Below the pieces are notes generated by a model, which did not search any database, had not been told where the DNA came from, and worked only from the letters and a program-made list of their open reading frames with translations. A DNA stretch of 40,123 nucleotides from the NCBI GenBank assembly GCA_017395085.1, contig JAFPWF010000033.1:1-40123 (forward strand), in the 5' to 3' direction. This document shows positions 16,701-24,028 of this stretch, in pieces (within the stretch, counting starts at the first letter, position 1; each line of letters starts with the position of its first letter). This DNA is from Oscillospiraceae bacterium (GTDB lineage Bacteria; Bacillota; Clostridia; Oscillospirales; Oscillospiraceae). Made by a program: the position numbers and the translations under genes.

Positions 16701-19070
16701 GATGCCGGGGATTCTTCTTGCCGTGAGGTGCAGGTCGAGTTCCTGCGCAACGAGTTTTGCATCCTCGCCCAAGACCTCAAAGAAGTCTCCGACTTGAAAA
16801 AGAACGATGTTGTCCGGGTGCTGCTCCTTTACGGCGTTATATGCAGCCGGGATTCCACGAGCGGCGTCGAGCTTTTCGCGTTCTTCCGGCGGAAGGTAGC
16901 GGTCGCTGCGGATCAGTTCCTCGAGCCGCTTCGCAACGTCCGACCAGCTCATCTGCACTTCCGCGCAGCCGGCTTTCCTGAGACGGATGCCCTTGGCGCT
17001 GTGGTCTTCCTCGCTGTGCGTCGCTCCGGAAACAGCGTGAGAACGCCCGCCGGTTCCGTATTCCTCTTTTAGAAAGTCCGCTAACTCTTTCGTGGTGTGC
17101 GCGGCTTTGGTGAACGTATAGATGCGTCCTTTGCCGCCTTGAACGCCGCTTCCTCCGGAAAGCGTCTGTTCGATTTCGTCTTCTGTGATAAAGCCGCCTG
17201 TCTGGGGGATTTTCGCCATTTCGGAAGTATACTCCGTGCGCAGCAGGGAGAGTTCTTTCAGCCCTTCCAGCAGTTCTCCCGGCTTGTGAAAATGGTAGCG
17301 CAGCAAATCCTCGCCCTCTGACTGCTGGAGATACAGTGCGTTTACCTGCGGGATCAGGATTTCGAGGAATTGCGGATCGGTCAGCAGTTCTGTCAGTCGT
17401 TCGGTTTCCTCCGGAAAGCCGCCGCCTGCGATACGGTCGTAGAACCCCAGATAGCCGCTTTCGCGTGCTTCATCGGTCAAATCCTGATGGAGATACCACA
17501 GCGATTGCGCAAGTTGTTTCCGTTCGTGGTGATTGGCTTCCGCGAGTTCCACATTGGTGGCGAAAGTTCCCTCCTGCAGCATAGTGCCGATACGCTCCGC
17601 CGCTTCGTTCCAGGGGATGACTTGTGCAAAGCGGGAGTGGCGGGCAGATCTGCCTGCCGCAATATGGATGCCGGCTTCGTCGTACCACGCGGCGTAGTGC
17701 TGTTCGTCAAGAATGATGCCGTTGCCGCCGCGGAAGATGCTCTGCAGGAAGGCGGCGTTTTGCTCTGTGCCTTTTCCTTTGGAAAACTCCGAAACGATTC
17801 TCATTCTCCCGTTGTCCTGATTGCCGGAGAAACGGAGAATATGGTCGACGGCGTCCTGCGGAACAGATACAGGAAAAGCGGAGGGTGCATTGGCTGCACG
17901 CTCCGCTTCCTCAATTCTCAGGATCTGTTCTTCTTCTGTGGGAAAGAGACTTAGTTGAAGATCAACTCGTTCAGGATAATCTCCTCCGCCTGCGCTTTGA
18001 GGTTGTTCATCATCGCCACCCAAGTCAACGGGTCCTGCGCTTTCAGCGCCTCGGTCACTCCGCTGCGCTTCATCAGTTCCGGCAGCATCTGTTCCATTCG
18101 CCGGTTCGCTGTCTTGTCGATCTCCTGCAGGTGGGGATACAGGTTCTCGCTCAGCAGGAGGCTGTTCCACAGAATCGGGCGGTGTTCTTTCAGATACGTC
18201 TTGCGCATCCTGCCGTACTTGCCCAGCGGTTTCTCCTCCTGCTCGCTGAGGGTCAGATTGGGAATCAGGTAATCGCCGGTCTGTCTGTAAGTCAGTTCGT
18301 TCATTTTCTTTGCTCCTTTCCGCTCGCATCTGCTTGCGAGCTTCCACTTCAATCTGCCGCAATACTTGCTGTGCAATTCCGCTGGCGGCGGTTCCGATTG
18401 CGGCTGCGGTATTCGGCGTACTCCAGTCAAAGACGTTCAAAAAGTCCTCGTGCTGGAAATACTGCTCCGGGCCCAGTCCGCATCGGCTCATAATCGCATA
18501 CGCGGCGCTGACCGATACTGCTGTGCGGTAGGACAACCCTACGCTGTATTCATCATATCCTGCCAGAAAAGAATCCGCAAGGATGCCGAGGATGTCCGCT
18601 TTGTTTGTTGCCCAGTATTCTTCCGCGAGTTGTTCCGTGATCGCTTCGATTTGCTCGCGCAGATCGCCGCCTGCTTCGGCAAAATAATTCTGCGCAAGCA
18701 TTTCCGCGACTGCCGGCACGCTGCCCTCGGTGAGCGCCCACGGATTGACCCGGCGGCCGTTCTTCTTGCTCTCGGTATCCGACACGTCGAATACGTATCT
18801 GAGGCGCGGATGCTCGCCGGAGGTGTCGATGAGCGCGATGCCCTTGGACCCTTTGCGGACGTATCTGCCCATCTTTTCGTTCCAGAAGTCGAAATCCGCG
18901 CAGGCGGTCGCGTCCGGGCGCTGGGCATAGATCATTAACTGTTCGTGGTAGGGGTATTTGTATAATCGCGCCGCAGTTTGCAGAAAAGCGGTCCAGTTTT
19001 GGTAACTGCCCGTCACCTGCCGCGCCGCATTGTCAGCCATCTGCGAAAATGCTTCATATTTGGAAAGCAT
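10722..19070 (-). CDS. Giant DNA methylase-helicase of the ICE (ArdC-like/MutS-like/N6-MTase/SNF2-type)
   Basis: This 2782-residue protein is the large DNA-processing factor of Tn1549-like elements. In order it has an ArdC/LtrC-like N-terminus (1 to about 110) and a low-complexity linker (about 220-375) overprinted by tnpV. A MutS-I-like module follows near 745-815 (VLFQVGDFFEVLGEDA). The adenine-methylase domain has ILEPSMGVGNFF near 1250 and catalytic-type NVPFG near 1317. The helicase has Walker A HEVGAGKT near 1930, DEAH in LYVDEAHNYKN near 2092, ATGTPVSN near 2140, and motif VI QRSGRIVRQGN near 2453. The tail has a PLMEKL motif (2752-2757). It may modify, unwind or protect transferred DNA. 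No frameshift is seen. Confidence 0.92.
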   Translation of the reverse strand: MLSKYEAFSQMADNAARQVTGSYQNWTAFLQTAARLYKYPYHEQLMIYAQRPDATACADFDFWNEKMGRYVRKGSKGIALIDTSGEHPRLRYVFDVSDTESKKNGRRVNPWALTEGSVPAVAEMLAQNYFAEAGGDLREQIEAITEQLAEEYWATNKADILGILADSFLAGYDEYSVGLSYRTAVSVSAAYAIMSRCGLGPEQYFQHEDFLNVFDWSTPNTAAAIGTAASGIAQQVLRQIEVEARKQMRAERSKENERTDLQTDRRLPDSQSDPQRAGGETAGQVRQDAQDVSERTPPDSVEQPPAEREPVSPPAGDRQDSEPANGTDAAGTDEAQRSDRGAESAGPVDLGGDDEQPQSAGGGDYPERVDLQLSLFPTEEEQILRIEEAERAANAPSAFPVSVPQDAVDHILRFSGNQDNGRMRIVSEFSKGKGTEQNAAFLQSIFRGGNGIILDEQHYAAWYDEAGIHIAAGRSARHSRFAQVIPWNEAAERIGTMLQEGTFATNVELAEANHHERKQLAQSLWYLHQDLTDEARESGYLGFYDRIAGGGFPEETERLTELLTDPQFLEILIPQVNALYLQQSEGEDLLRYHFHKPGELLEGLKELSLLRTEYTSEMAKIPQTGGFITEDEIEQTLSGGSGVQGGKGRIYTFTKAAHTTKELADFLKEEYGTGGRSHAVSGATHSEEDHSAKGIRLRKAGCAEVQMSWSDVAKRLEELIRSDRYLPPEEREKLDAARGIPAAYNAVKEQHPDNIVLFQVGDFFEVLGEDAKLVAQELDLHLTARRIPGIGQVDMCGFPTFQLEGYTERLRDKHNITISPTPVEGGERSAYTMRSFDHEAEKAVNEREAEFGADGYRAFPGNAPEEETPKNEAVFIGERGNTLYFYVPVSFGIETDFGDAPKLNEGQRMVVASPVCYHPADFLNAHKITFLKIGREIEEQQITQNGPSKQIDAMQEAMVYRTPENRTYQIGDVVDGLTGGNHLRFTIENVDADHVYANFPEVSGLVAMVRARFDAYLDDGRLNVVQDTPAPAVEEAVPDSFPYAAGDTVYLEDGKPFVIEDVGIFDVHLRDPSLLFPVARSESKENFARLLERYPQPTADYTTEPVAEYPAEETGLPYDVVVQTIKATEPDPPAQNFRITDDHLGEGGAKAKFRANMDAINLLHKLETEGRQATPEEQEILSRFVGWGGLADAFDDSKPAWAEEYKELRSALTPEEYVSARASTLNAHYTSPAVIRAVYEALSNMGFTGGNILEPSMGVGNFFGMLPNEMSGSKLYGVELDGLTGRIAKQLYPQADITVAGFETTDRSDFFDVAIGNVPFGQYQVNDPAYNKLGFNIHNYFFAKALDQVRPGGIVAFITSRYTLDSKDTAVRKYLAQRAELLGAIRLPNNAFKANAGTDVVSDIIFLQKRDRPITVEPDWIYLAENEDGYAINSYFLEHPEMILGQQSSESTQFGRTDFTVAPLEGVELKDQLAEAITHIEGTYKEAELPDLGEGEEIDTSIPADPSVKNYSYTLVDGEVYYRENSRMVKPNLNATAIERVKGMIALRNCLQKLIEKQMDGYVSDEEIRQIQVELNRIYDSFTAKYGLITGRANEMAFSDDSSYFLLCSLEILDEDRKLERKADIFTKRTIRPHEVVTSVDTASEALALSISEHAKVDIPYMEALTGKTEEELVSDLRGVIFQVPPEQTDAVREYQTADEYLSGNVRQKLRIAEEAAKNDSAFLPNVEALRKAQPKDLDASDIEVRLGATWIDKSVIEQFMYETFQTPRYLQWSCKVNYSPFTAEWAISAKTQCSYADVNAYVTYGTQRANAYKILEDALNLRDVRIYDTVQDADGKERRVLNNKETTLAQQKQQMIKDAFADWIWKDPERRQKLVAKYNELFNSDRPREYDGQHLSFPAMNPEIQLREHQLNAVAHIIYGGNTLLAHEVGAGKTFEMVAAAMEYKRLGLCQKPLFAVPNHLTEQWASEFLRLYPSANILVAKKKDFEPRNRKKFCARIATGNYDAVIIGHSQFERIPVSQARQERLLQDQIDEIEEGIVELKASRAERFTIKQLEKTKKSLEIKLKKLQDTKRKDDVVTFEELGVDRLYVDEAHNYKNLFLYTKMRNVAGLSTTDAQKSSDMLLKCRYLDEITGGKGVVFATGTPVSNSMTELYTMMRYLQHDTLRYCGLSHFDCWASTFGETATAIELAPEGTGYRARTRFSKFFNLPELMALFKQVADIKTSDQLNLPVPEAIYHNVVAQPTEVQQEMVQQLSKRASRVHAGVVAPTEDNMLKITSDGRKLGLDQRIINPDLPDDPQSKVNQCVDNVFRIWQEGEPQKLTQLIFCDLSTPSGKPSQSSTVKASPESSELHALESVLEEEPQEQAFCVYDDIREKLVARGVPREQIAFIHEANTDNRKAELFAKVRAGQVRVLLGSTFKMGAGMNVQDRLIALHDLDAPWRPGDLEQRSGRIVRQGNRNPQVHIYRYVTEATFDAYLWQTLENKQKFISQIMTSKSPVRSCEDVDETALSYAEIKALCAGDERIKEKMDLDIDVAKLKLMKASHNSQQYRLEDNLLKTFPEQVERFTGIIAGYQADMKTLSAHPHPTDGFAGMAVRSAFFNDKEAAGNALLSAMKDAHGLEPLPVGTYRGFKMYLTLEDFGREYVLTLKGELAHRVTLGKDARGNLTRIDNVLNAMPDRMKTVQAQLENVYKQIEAAKAELGKPFPQEEELRTKSARLAQLNAELDIDDKAPSEQLADDGEQAPSRDGVPLMEKLRQAKEAVQEEGENRPQKSFSQETER
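17951..18304 (-). CDS. tnpV: TnpV-family protein overprinted within the giant methylase-helicase ORF
   Basis: In another frame of the same strand lies a 117-residue protein. It opens with MNELTYRQTGDYLIPNL, ends with NNLKAQAEEIILNELIF, and has a helical middle (YGRMRKTYLKEHRPILWNSLL). This is the pattern of TnpV proteins from Tn4451/Tn1549-type clostridial transposons, whose function is unclear. The ATG at 18304 has AAGGAG at proper spacing, supporting real translation. In the overlapping frame the giant protein shows only an E/Q/R/P/G-rich low-complexity linker (residues about 256-373), so the conserved frame here is probably tnpV. Whether both are made is unproven. Confidence 0.75.
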   Translation of the reverse strand: MNELTYRQTGDYLIPNLTLSEQEEKPLGKYGRMRKTYLKEHRPILWNSLLLSENLYPHLQEIDKTANRRMEQMLPELMKRSGVTEALKAQDPLTWVAMMNNLKAQAEEIILNELIFN

Positions 19071-19073
19071 ATA

Positions 19074-19325
19074 TTACGCTCCTTCCTCGTCGTACTCATC
19101 ATCCAGGCAGTCTTCCAACGGCCCGAGATACGGAAAGATTTTCAATTTTTCAAAGTCTTTGTCTGACATCGCTCTCAGTATTTCGAGAACCATCTCCGTG
19201 AGCGACCGCAGCTCCTGCTCGTCCGGCTGGAGCGCTTGTTTCATTCTCTCGAGATTGTCAATCGTAGTATCCCGCGTTCCGGTATCATAGAGCGCGAGCA
19301 GTTGATCTTCCTCAAAACTCAACAT
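19074..19325 (-). CDS. TTRAP-family small protein (transposon-transfer assisting)
   Basis: This 83-residue acidic helical protein has the FEEDQLLALYDTGTRDTTIDNLE opening (about 4-26) and SDKDFEKL near 54-61, typical of the TTRAP family seen just upstream of large methylase-helicases in Tn1549-like elements. The name is historical and a mechanism is not established. It overlaps the YodL/DUF4316 gene by 7 bp and ends 3 bp before the methylase-helicase start, so it is part of one operon. Confidence 0.8.
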   Translation of the reverse strand: MLSFEEDQLLALYDTGTRDTTIDNLERMKQALQPDEQELRSLTEMVLEILRAMSDKDFEKLKIFPYLGPLEDCLDDEYDEEGA

Positions 19326-20266
19326 TTTTCTTGATTCCTTTCTGCCAGTTTCGGCGCTGCTGTCGGCTTTTTCTGCTCCTCCTGATAGTGATGGAGCTTG
19401 TCAAGCAGCGACTGCCGCGGCGGCTCATTCAGCGCGTTATCCCGCGCTTGCTTTGCCGCCTCCGCCAGTTCCTCGATGGAGATCGCCTTGCCTTCCTGCA
19501 CACGGCGCTCCAGGTCTGCGATATCCGGCTTCTTGCCGTTGTTGATGATTCCGTCGATCATTCCGAAGTCGTCTTCTTCCGCCATTTCGGCGTTTTTCAG
19601 GTAGTTTTCCGGCTCCAGAAAATGCGGGAGTTCCGAAAAGCCGATCTGTTCCACGTAGAAGAAGGATACCGCACCATGGCTTTTGATCGCAATGATGTCG
19701 CCCACTGAGGGCGTATAGCCGTGAAAGTCCAGCGGGAGGCCCATATTGAGGCGGTCAAAGACGAGTTCAGCCAACATCATCGGCTCGCCCGTACCGGGCA
19801 AGCGCGCCGTGTAGACGGGATAGAAGTTGTTGCGGTCAACGGCAATGCCGTTTTCCCGGAGGATGTCGGAACCTTGAAAGCGGAACTCCTTTGTCAGATC
19901 GCAGTCGCAAAGACGGTAGATCGCGTAGCGGTCGCCTTCCGCTTCGAGAAACTCCTTTTCAACGGAGTCGTCTTCCATCCCGAAGGCGGGATCTGCGCGT
20001 TTGCAGATCTTCTCCCATTCCTCCGGGTCGATGCCGAACATCCCGTCGTGTTCCTGAATGTCCTGCGGGTCCATCGCAATCTCGTCTGTATTGCCCTCAT
20101 AGAGCAAATAGATCGTACAGCCCTGCGTCAGAAGTTCCAGCGCTCGTGCCTTGGTCAGAGGGAGGCGGTTACCGTTGGTAAAGCCGAACGCTTCGAGCGC
20201 TTCCATACTGGTCGCAGGATCGGGAGGCGGACACTTAACCGCTTCTGCGGTGTTGCGTGTATCCAT
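19319..20266 (-). CDS. YodL-like / DUF4316 protein
   Basis: This 315-residue protein has an N-terminal region (about 20-130) resembling ICE DUF4314-type or similar modules that I cannot name firmly. A YodL-like domain follows at about 148-218, with the hallmark FHGYTPSVGDIIAI. The DUF4316-like tail (about 225-291) ends in RQSLLDKLHHYQ. These modules occur together in conjugative elements and their roles are unknown. The SLLDKL motif (286-291) recurs in four neighbouring proteins. The start has AAGGAGG before 20266. It follows topoisomerase III by 12 bp in the same direction and overlaps TTRAP. Confidence 0.82.
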   Translation of the reverse strand: MDTRNTAEAVKCPPPDPATSMEALEAFGFTNGNRLPLTKARALELLTQGCTIYLLYEGNTDEIAMDPQDIQEHDGMFGIDPEEWEKICKRADPAFGMEDDSVEKEFLEAEGDRYAIYRLCDCDLTKEFRFQGSDILRENGIAVDRNNFYPVYTARLPGTGEPMMLAELVFDRLNMGLPLDFHGYTPSVGDIIAIKSHGAVSFFYVEQIGFSELPHFLEPENYLKNAEMAEEDDFGMIDGIINNGKKPDIADLERRVQEGKAISIEELAEAAKQARDNALNEPPRQSLLDKLHHYQEEQKKPTAAPKLAERNQEKC

Positions 20267-20278
20267 TTACGTCCTCCT

Positions 20279-22339
20279 TCAGCCGAACGGGCGATTCCGC
20301 TTTCGCTCGGGAAACTCGAAACTGTAGCGCGTACGCTCGCCGTCGTCGTTCAAAAGCAGGAAAGCGTCGTAGGTTTTATCCTTGTTTTCCGAATAGAATT
20401 GCGTAAGGACGCGCCCGTTTTCCAGCAGGCAGCTAACCATCGACTCCGTGAGATCAACGCGCTTGGCTTTCAGAAATCGGTTGTCGTGCCAGACAGCAAA
20501 CTTGCAGGTCGGACGTTCGCAGAAGTAGCCGCCTTTGCCTTCGGTCACATTCGCGCCGCAGCGCGGGCATTTGCCGATCACCTTTTTGCCGGAGGGGAAG
20601 AACACCTCTTCTCCGGAAATGACCTGATAGTGCTTTACGAGCGAATCGACCATCTCCGCGATGTCGCAGAGGAATTCTTCCGGCGTGTACCTGCCGTTTT
20701 CGATCTGCTTCAACTTATCTTCCCACTCCGCAGTAAGTGCGGGAGAGCGAAGATCGTCCGGCAGAATGGCTGTCAGCGCGACGCCGCTGTTGACGGGAAT
20801 GAGCCAGGTGCGGCGCTTTGCCTTTTTGCGCTCTACGTAGCCGGTTCGGATCAGTTTCTCAATGATGCCCGAACGGGTTGCGGGGGTTCCGAGACCTTTG
20901 CGTTCTGCATCGTCGGGCATATCATCTGCCCCGGCGGATTCCATTGCGGCAAGGAGCGTGTCCTCGGTGTAGTATTTCGGCGGCGTCGTTTTTCCTTCCT
21001 TGATCGCAGTCGAGATATTGTCAAAGATATCTCCCGCGTGGACAAGCGGCAGCGTGAATTCCGTTCTTCTTTTCGGGAGAAATGCTCTCCATCCGCTGTC
21101 ACGGATGACACGGCACTTTGCCGTGAAGTCGGTGCCGCCGCAGGTGAGAGTGACGGTGATCTCCCAGTAATCGAAGGCTGCGCTGACGGCGCAGAACAGT
21201 CTGCGGGCGATCAGTTTAAGGAGTTCTCTCTCGCCTGCAGGCAGGACGGACATATCCAGGTTTTTCGCGCTGGCGGTCGGAATGATTGCGTGGTGATCGG
21301 TGACCTTGCTGCTGTTGCAGACCTGCTCCGCGTAGACGGTATCAGGAACGGGAAGATCAAGGATCTTTGCAGCGGAGGCAAGATATGCCGGGATACTCTG
21401 CGCCATTTCGTCTGTCAAATACTTCGCGTCGCTGCGGGGGTAAGTGCAGAAACGCTTCTCGTAAAGACTCTGCAAGTAATCCATCGTCTGCTGAGCGGAG
21501 TAGCCGAGCAGTCTGTTGGCGTCACGCTGGAGCGTGGTCAGGTCGTAGAGCTTCGGCGCGTTTTCGATCTTATCTTCCTTTGTCACGGAAGTCACGATCG
21601 CCTGTTCTCCGCGACAGGCGTCAGCGACCGCTTCCGCGCGACCCTTGCTGCCGTAACGCTCCGAATAGGCAAAAAAGTCGCCGCAGTTCAGTTCTACGGC
21701 GTAAAACGGGACGGATTTGAACGAGTCGATCTCTGCCTTTCGCTCTGCCAGCATCGCGAGCGTCGGAGACATCACTCTGCCGACGTTCAGCTTGCGGTGA
21801 TACAACACGCTGAACAGGCGGGAGGCGTTGATGCCTACCAGCCAGTCCGCCTTTGCGCGGCATTCGGCGGCTTCATAGAGATTGTCGTACTCTTTGCTCG
21901 GTTTCAGTTCCTCGAAACCCTTGCGGATGGCGTCTTCCTCCATAGAGGAAATCCAGAGACGGCGCACCGGCTTGTTGCAGTCTGCGAAGTAGTAGACGCT
22001 GCGGAAGATCCGTTCGCCTTCGCGTCCGGCGTCGCAGGCGTTGATGACTTCGTCCACGTCTTCGCGGGCAAAGAGCGTTTTCAGAAGATCGAGCTGCTTG
22101 CTCTTCTTTTCGTCCGGCTGGTAGCGCCACGGATACGGAATGATCGGAAGATCGTCATAGCGCCACTTGGCGTACTTTTCGTCATACGCATCTGCGTTCA
22201 CAAAGTCGCACAGATGACCGACGCACCAGGAAACGAGATAGCCGTTTCCTTCCATATATCCCTCGTGCCGTTCCTTTGCGCCGAGGACGGCGGCAATGCT
22301 CGTTCCGACAGAGGGCTTTTCAGCAATTACAAGTTTCAT
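20279..22339 (-). CDS. topB: DNA topoisomerase III
   Basis: This 686-residue type IA topoisomerase relaxes and decatenates DNA and probably clears intermediates during element transfer or replication. The TOPRIM domain shows Glu7 (IAEKPS) and the acidic CDAGREGE motif at 102-109. The active-site tyrosine is Tyr300 in FCTYPRSDA. Near the C-terminus CPRCG and later paired cysteines (CERPTCKF) form a zinc ribbon. The length matches plasmid and ICE TopB proteins. It follows the toxin-antitoxin terminator by about 25 bp and leads the operon that continues with YodL/DUF4316, TTRAP and the methylase-helicase. Confidence 0.95.
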   Translation of the reverse strand: MKLVIAEKPSVGTSIAAVLGAKERHEGYMEGNGYLVSWCVGHLCDFVNADAYDEKYAKWRYDDLPIIPYPWRYQPDEKKSKQLDLLKTLFAREDVDEVINACDAGREGERIFRSVYYFADCNKPVRRLWISSMEEDAIRKGFEELKPSKEYDNLYEAAECRAKADWLVGINASRLFSVLYHRKLNVGRVMSPTLAMLAERKAEIDSFKSVPFYAVELNCGDFFAYSERYGSKGRAEAVADACRGEQAIVTSVTKEDKIENAPKLYDLTTLQRDANRLLGYSAQQTMDYLQSLYEKRFCTYPRSDAKYLTDEMAQSIPAYLASAAKILDLPVPDTVYAEQVCNSSKVTDHHAIIPTASAKNLDMSVLPAGERELLKLIARRLFCAVSAAFDYWEITVTLTCGGTDFTAKCRVIRDSGWRAFLPKRRTEFTLPLVHAGDIFDNISTAIKEGKTTPPKYYTEDTLLAAMESAGADDMPDDAERKGLGTPATRSGIIEKLIRTGYVERKKAKRRTWLIPVNSGVALTAILPDDLRSPALTAEWEDKLKQIENGRYTPEEFLCDIAEMVDSLVKHYQVISGEEVFFPSGKKVIGKCPRCGANVTEGKGGYFCERPTCKFAVWHDNRFLKAKRVDLTESMVSCLLENGRVLTQFYSENKDKTYDAFLLLNDDGERTRYSFEFPERKRNRPFG

Positions 22340-22362
22340 ATTGTTCTCCTGTTCTTTTCAAT

Positions 22363-22393
22363 AAAAAAAAGGGCAGTCCGTCCTGGACTGCCC
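22363..22393 (-). terminator. Intrinsic terminator after the toxin-antitoxin pair
   Basis: On the minus strand a perfect 9-bp stem (22385-22393 with 22371-22379, 5-base loop) is followed by eight T residues (22363-22370). It separates the toxin-antitoxin unit from topB. Confidence 0.9.
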
Positions 22394-22407
22394 AAGTGGG
22401 TAGGATA

Positions 22408-22713
22408 TTAGATTACTTCTCTTCTGGAATAACAAACGGTCACGACGATTACGGTTTTCTCCGATTCAATGATCCGGTAAATCACAGTATAGTTTCGGAC
22501 CAGCAACTGCCGATACCCTTGATTGGCGTACACGCCGACGGTTCGCTCCGGGCACCGGTACGGCATCTGCTCCAACGATAGTATCCCGTCCTCAATCGCG
22601 CCGACAAGTCGATCCGCCGTTTCCGGCTCGAGGAGAGAATTGGCGATATAGGCGTAAATACTATCCAAATCACGCATAGCGCGGTCGGTCAGTTTTACCG
22701 CGTAGTTATCCAA
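22408..22713 (-). CDS. Type II toxin, RelE/ParE superfamily
   Basis: This 101-residue protein has the RelE/ParE fold pattern: AVKLTDRAMRDLDSIYAYIA at about 5-24, a central PYRCPERTVGVYANQGYRQLLVRNYTVIYRI stretch with basic residues (51-81), and a final VIVVTVCYSRRE strand. ParE proteins poison gyrase and RelE proteins cut mRNA. The sequence does not separate these with certainty, though the shape leans to ParE. It starts 8 bp inside the antitoxin gene and ends before a strong terminator. It probably stabilises the element by post-segregational killing. Confidence 0.88.
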   Translation of the reverse strand: MDNYAVKLTDRAMRDLDSIYAYIANSLLEPETADRLVGAIEDGILSLEQMPYRCPERTVGVYANQGYRQLLVRNYTVIYRIIESEKTVIVVTVCYSRREVI

Positions 22714-22969
22714 AGTGCTTCCTCCTTAAAGAAGAAAGCGCCTCTCGCGCATCGTGGAGAACACCACCTTGTGCAAGTTCGTTCTCTGCTTCAGAAATAG
22801 CGGCGTCCGCTGCGGCGATTTCCAAAAGATCGTCGTAGGCTTCCATACTCATAATCACCATATCGCCATAGCCGTTCTTTGTGATAAAGATCGGCTCACG
22901 TCTGGCGTGACAGAGGTTGGATATTTCCGTTGTGTTCCTCAAATCAGTAATCGGTCGAATCTGTGGCAT
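22706..22969 (-). CDS. Antitoxin, Phd/YefM family
   Basis: This 87-residue protein has the Phd/YefM N-terminal DNA-binding pattern (IRPITDLRNTTEISNLCHARREPIFITKNGYGDMVIMS, about 4-41) and an acidic-helical C-terminus suited to wrapping the toxin. It is placed before the toxin and overlaps it by 8 bp, the usual order. The GGAGGTGCGACT leader and the inverted repeat over its promoter suggest autorepression. Confidence 0.9.
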   Translation of the reverse strand: MPQIRPITDLRNTTEISNLCHARREPIFITKNGYGDMVIMSMEAYDDLLEIAAADAAISEAENELAQGGVLHDAREALSSLRRKHFG

Positions 22970-22981
22970 AGTCGCACCTCC

Positions 22982-23022
22982 TTCTGCACATTATTATAGC
23001 ATAATTATGTGCAGAAATGCAA
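22982..23022 (-). promoter_or_regulatory. Promoter with operator dyad for the toxin-antitoxin operon
   Basis: On the minus strand TTGCAT (23017-23022) and TATAAT (22993-22998) are 18 bp apart. An exact 10-bp inverted repeat, TTCTGCACAT (22982-22991) and ATGTGCAGAA (23007-23016), brackets the -10. This is the expected operator of a Phd/YefM autoregulated pair. Confidence 0.82.
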
Positions 23023-23030
23023 CCGCTTTT

Positions 23031-23762
23031 TTATTCTTGCTCTTTGGGTTCTTCCTTCTCCGGAATGTCGTCGAATCCGTCCGGGTCAGCGACTGCGTTC
23101 TTTTTCTTCTTCGCCTTAATGAAAAACACGGCTCCGACTACTGCGACGATACCAATGACGAATACTATAATCCCTGCTGGGAAAGACGTGGTCTGCTGCT
23201 TGGCAGGTGTCGTCGGCTGTGTCGTCTCGACTGGTTCGGTCGCTTCTGTCACTTCCGGGGGCGTTTCCTTGCCCGCACACTCCGTCATATTCTGCTTGCA
23301 GACAGGGCAGGTGGTATTGACGCTGCCTGCCTTGCATCTTTCGGTGCAGGTGCATTGCACGGGAGAAGGATTGTCTTCGCCGTCAATCAGCGCCAACAGG
23401 TCGGATTCGTCTACAAGGTTAAGGAAATATACGTTCTCGGTTGTTCCGAAACGGTCGATGACCAGATAGAAGTAGTTGCCGTTCTTGCTCTGTAATGTCA
23501 GAAACTGCTTGCTTGCAACGTTGCCGTTTTCATCAACGCCTTCGATCTTGTAGTAGTCGTCGATGAGCGTCAAATTGCCGTTCGGCGTGAATGCGCCGAC
23601 TTCCTCCGGCTGCGTTTCTACAACGGGTTCCGTCTCTTCCGGTTCGTCGTCGTAGATCCAATCATCGTCCTCCGGTTCGGCATACGCCGTCAGCGAGAGG
23701 CAGATCAGGCAGCAGCCGACGACCAAAAACAGGGCAATCATTCGATAGATGGCGTGCTTCAT
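23031..23762 (-). CDS. DUF4366-like exported membrane protein
   Basis: This 243-residue protein has a signal peptide (1 to about 28, ending TAYA), an acidic linker, and a conserved core (about 60-128: LTLIDDYY, QFLTLQSKNGNYFYLVIDR, NVYFLNLVDESDLLALI). A cysteine cluster (CTCTERC then CPVC, 137-155), a Thr/Pro-rich spacer and a transmembrane segment (about 194-215) with a lysine-rich cytoplasmic tail follow. This fits DUF4366 of ICE transfer regions. It should face outwards, anchored in the membrane, and may be part of the channel or wall-spanning assembly. The role is unproven. Its start overlaps DUF4315 by 4 bp. Confidence 0.82.
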   Translation of the reverse strand: MKHAIYRMIALFLVVGCCLICLSLTAYAEPEDDDWIYDDEPEETEPVVETQPEEVGAFTPNGNLTLIDDYYKIEGVDENGNVASKQFLTLQSKNGNYFYLVIDRFGTTENVYFLNLVDESDLLALIDGEDNPSPVQCTCTERCKAGSVNTTCPVCKQNMTECAGKETPPEVTEATEPVETTQPTTPAKQQTTSFPAGIIVFVIGIVAVVGAVFFIKAKKKKNAVADPDGFDDIPEKEEPKEQE

Positions 23763-24028
23763 TTCTTCTCCTTTTCTGCGGCTTTCGGCTTTGGCAGAGC
23801 GCCGCTTTGAATTGCTTGCAGAAAGGCGGGCAATTCCGCCAGAGAGACACCCAGCGTCCGCAGAGCGTCTGCCATTTCCGTGTTTTCAAGCAGATTGATT
23901 TCTTCATCAATCGCTTTGCAGCGTTCGCGCGCCGACCGTACTTGCTCCTTGTAAGTTTCAATTCTGCTTTCCAGCCGTGCGCGTTCTTCTTTCAGCCGCC
24001 TAATTTGTTCTACTGTGGTTAAGTACAT
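23759..24028 (-). CDS. DUF4315-like small coiled-coil protein
   Basis: Starting at the ATG at 24028, which has AGGAG 8 bp upstream, this gives 89 residues beginning MYLTTVEQIRRLKEERARLE. The upstream in-frame ATG at 24058 lacks a good site. The first 55 residues form a coiled coil and the rest contains ALRTLGVSLAELPAFLQAIQSG. The pattern matches DUF4315, found beside DUF4366 in Tn1549-like transfer regions. It overlaps both neighbours, indicating translational coupling. Confidence 0.78.
   Translation of the reverse strand: MYLTTVEQIRRLKEERARLESRIETYKEQVRSARERCKAIDEEINLLENTEMADALRTLGVSLAELPAFLQAIQSGALPKPKAAEKEKK

Noticed and set aside
19721-22411. Long plus-strand frame (about 896 codons) opposite topB and the YodL/DUF4316 gene
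   Set aside because: It is antisense to a topoisomerase with complete active-site motifs and shows no family motifs of its own.
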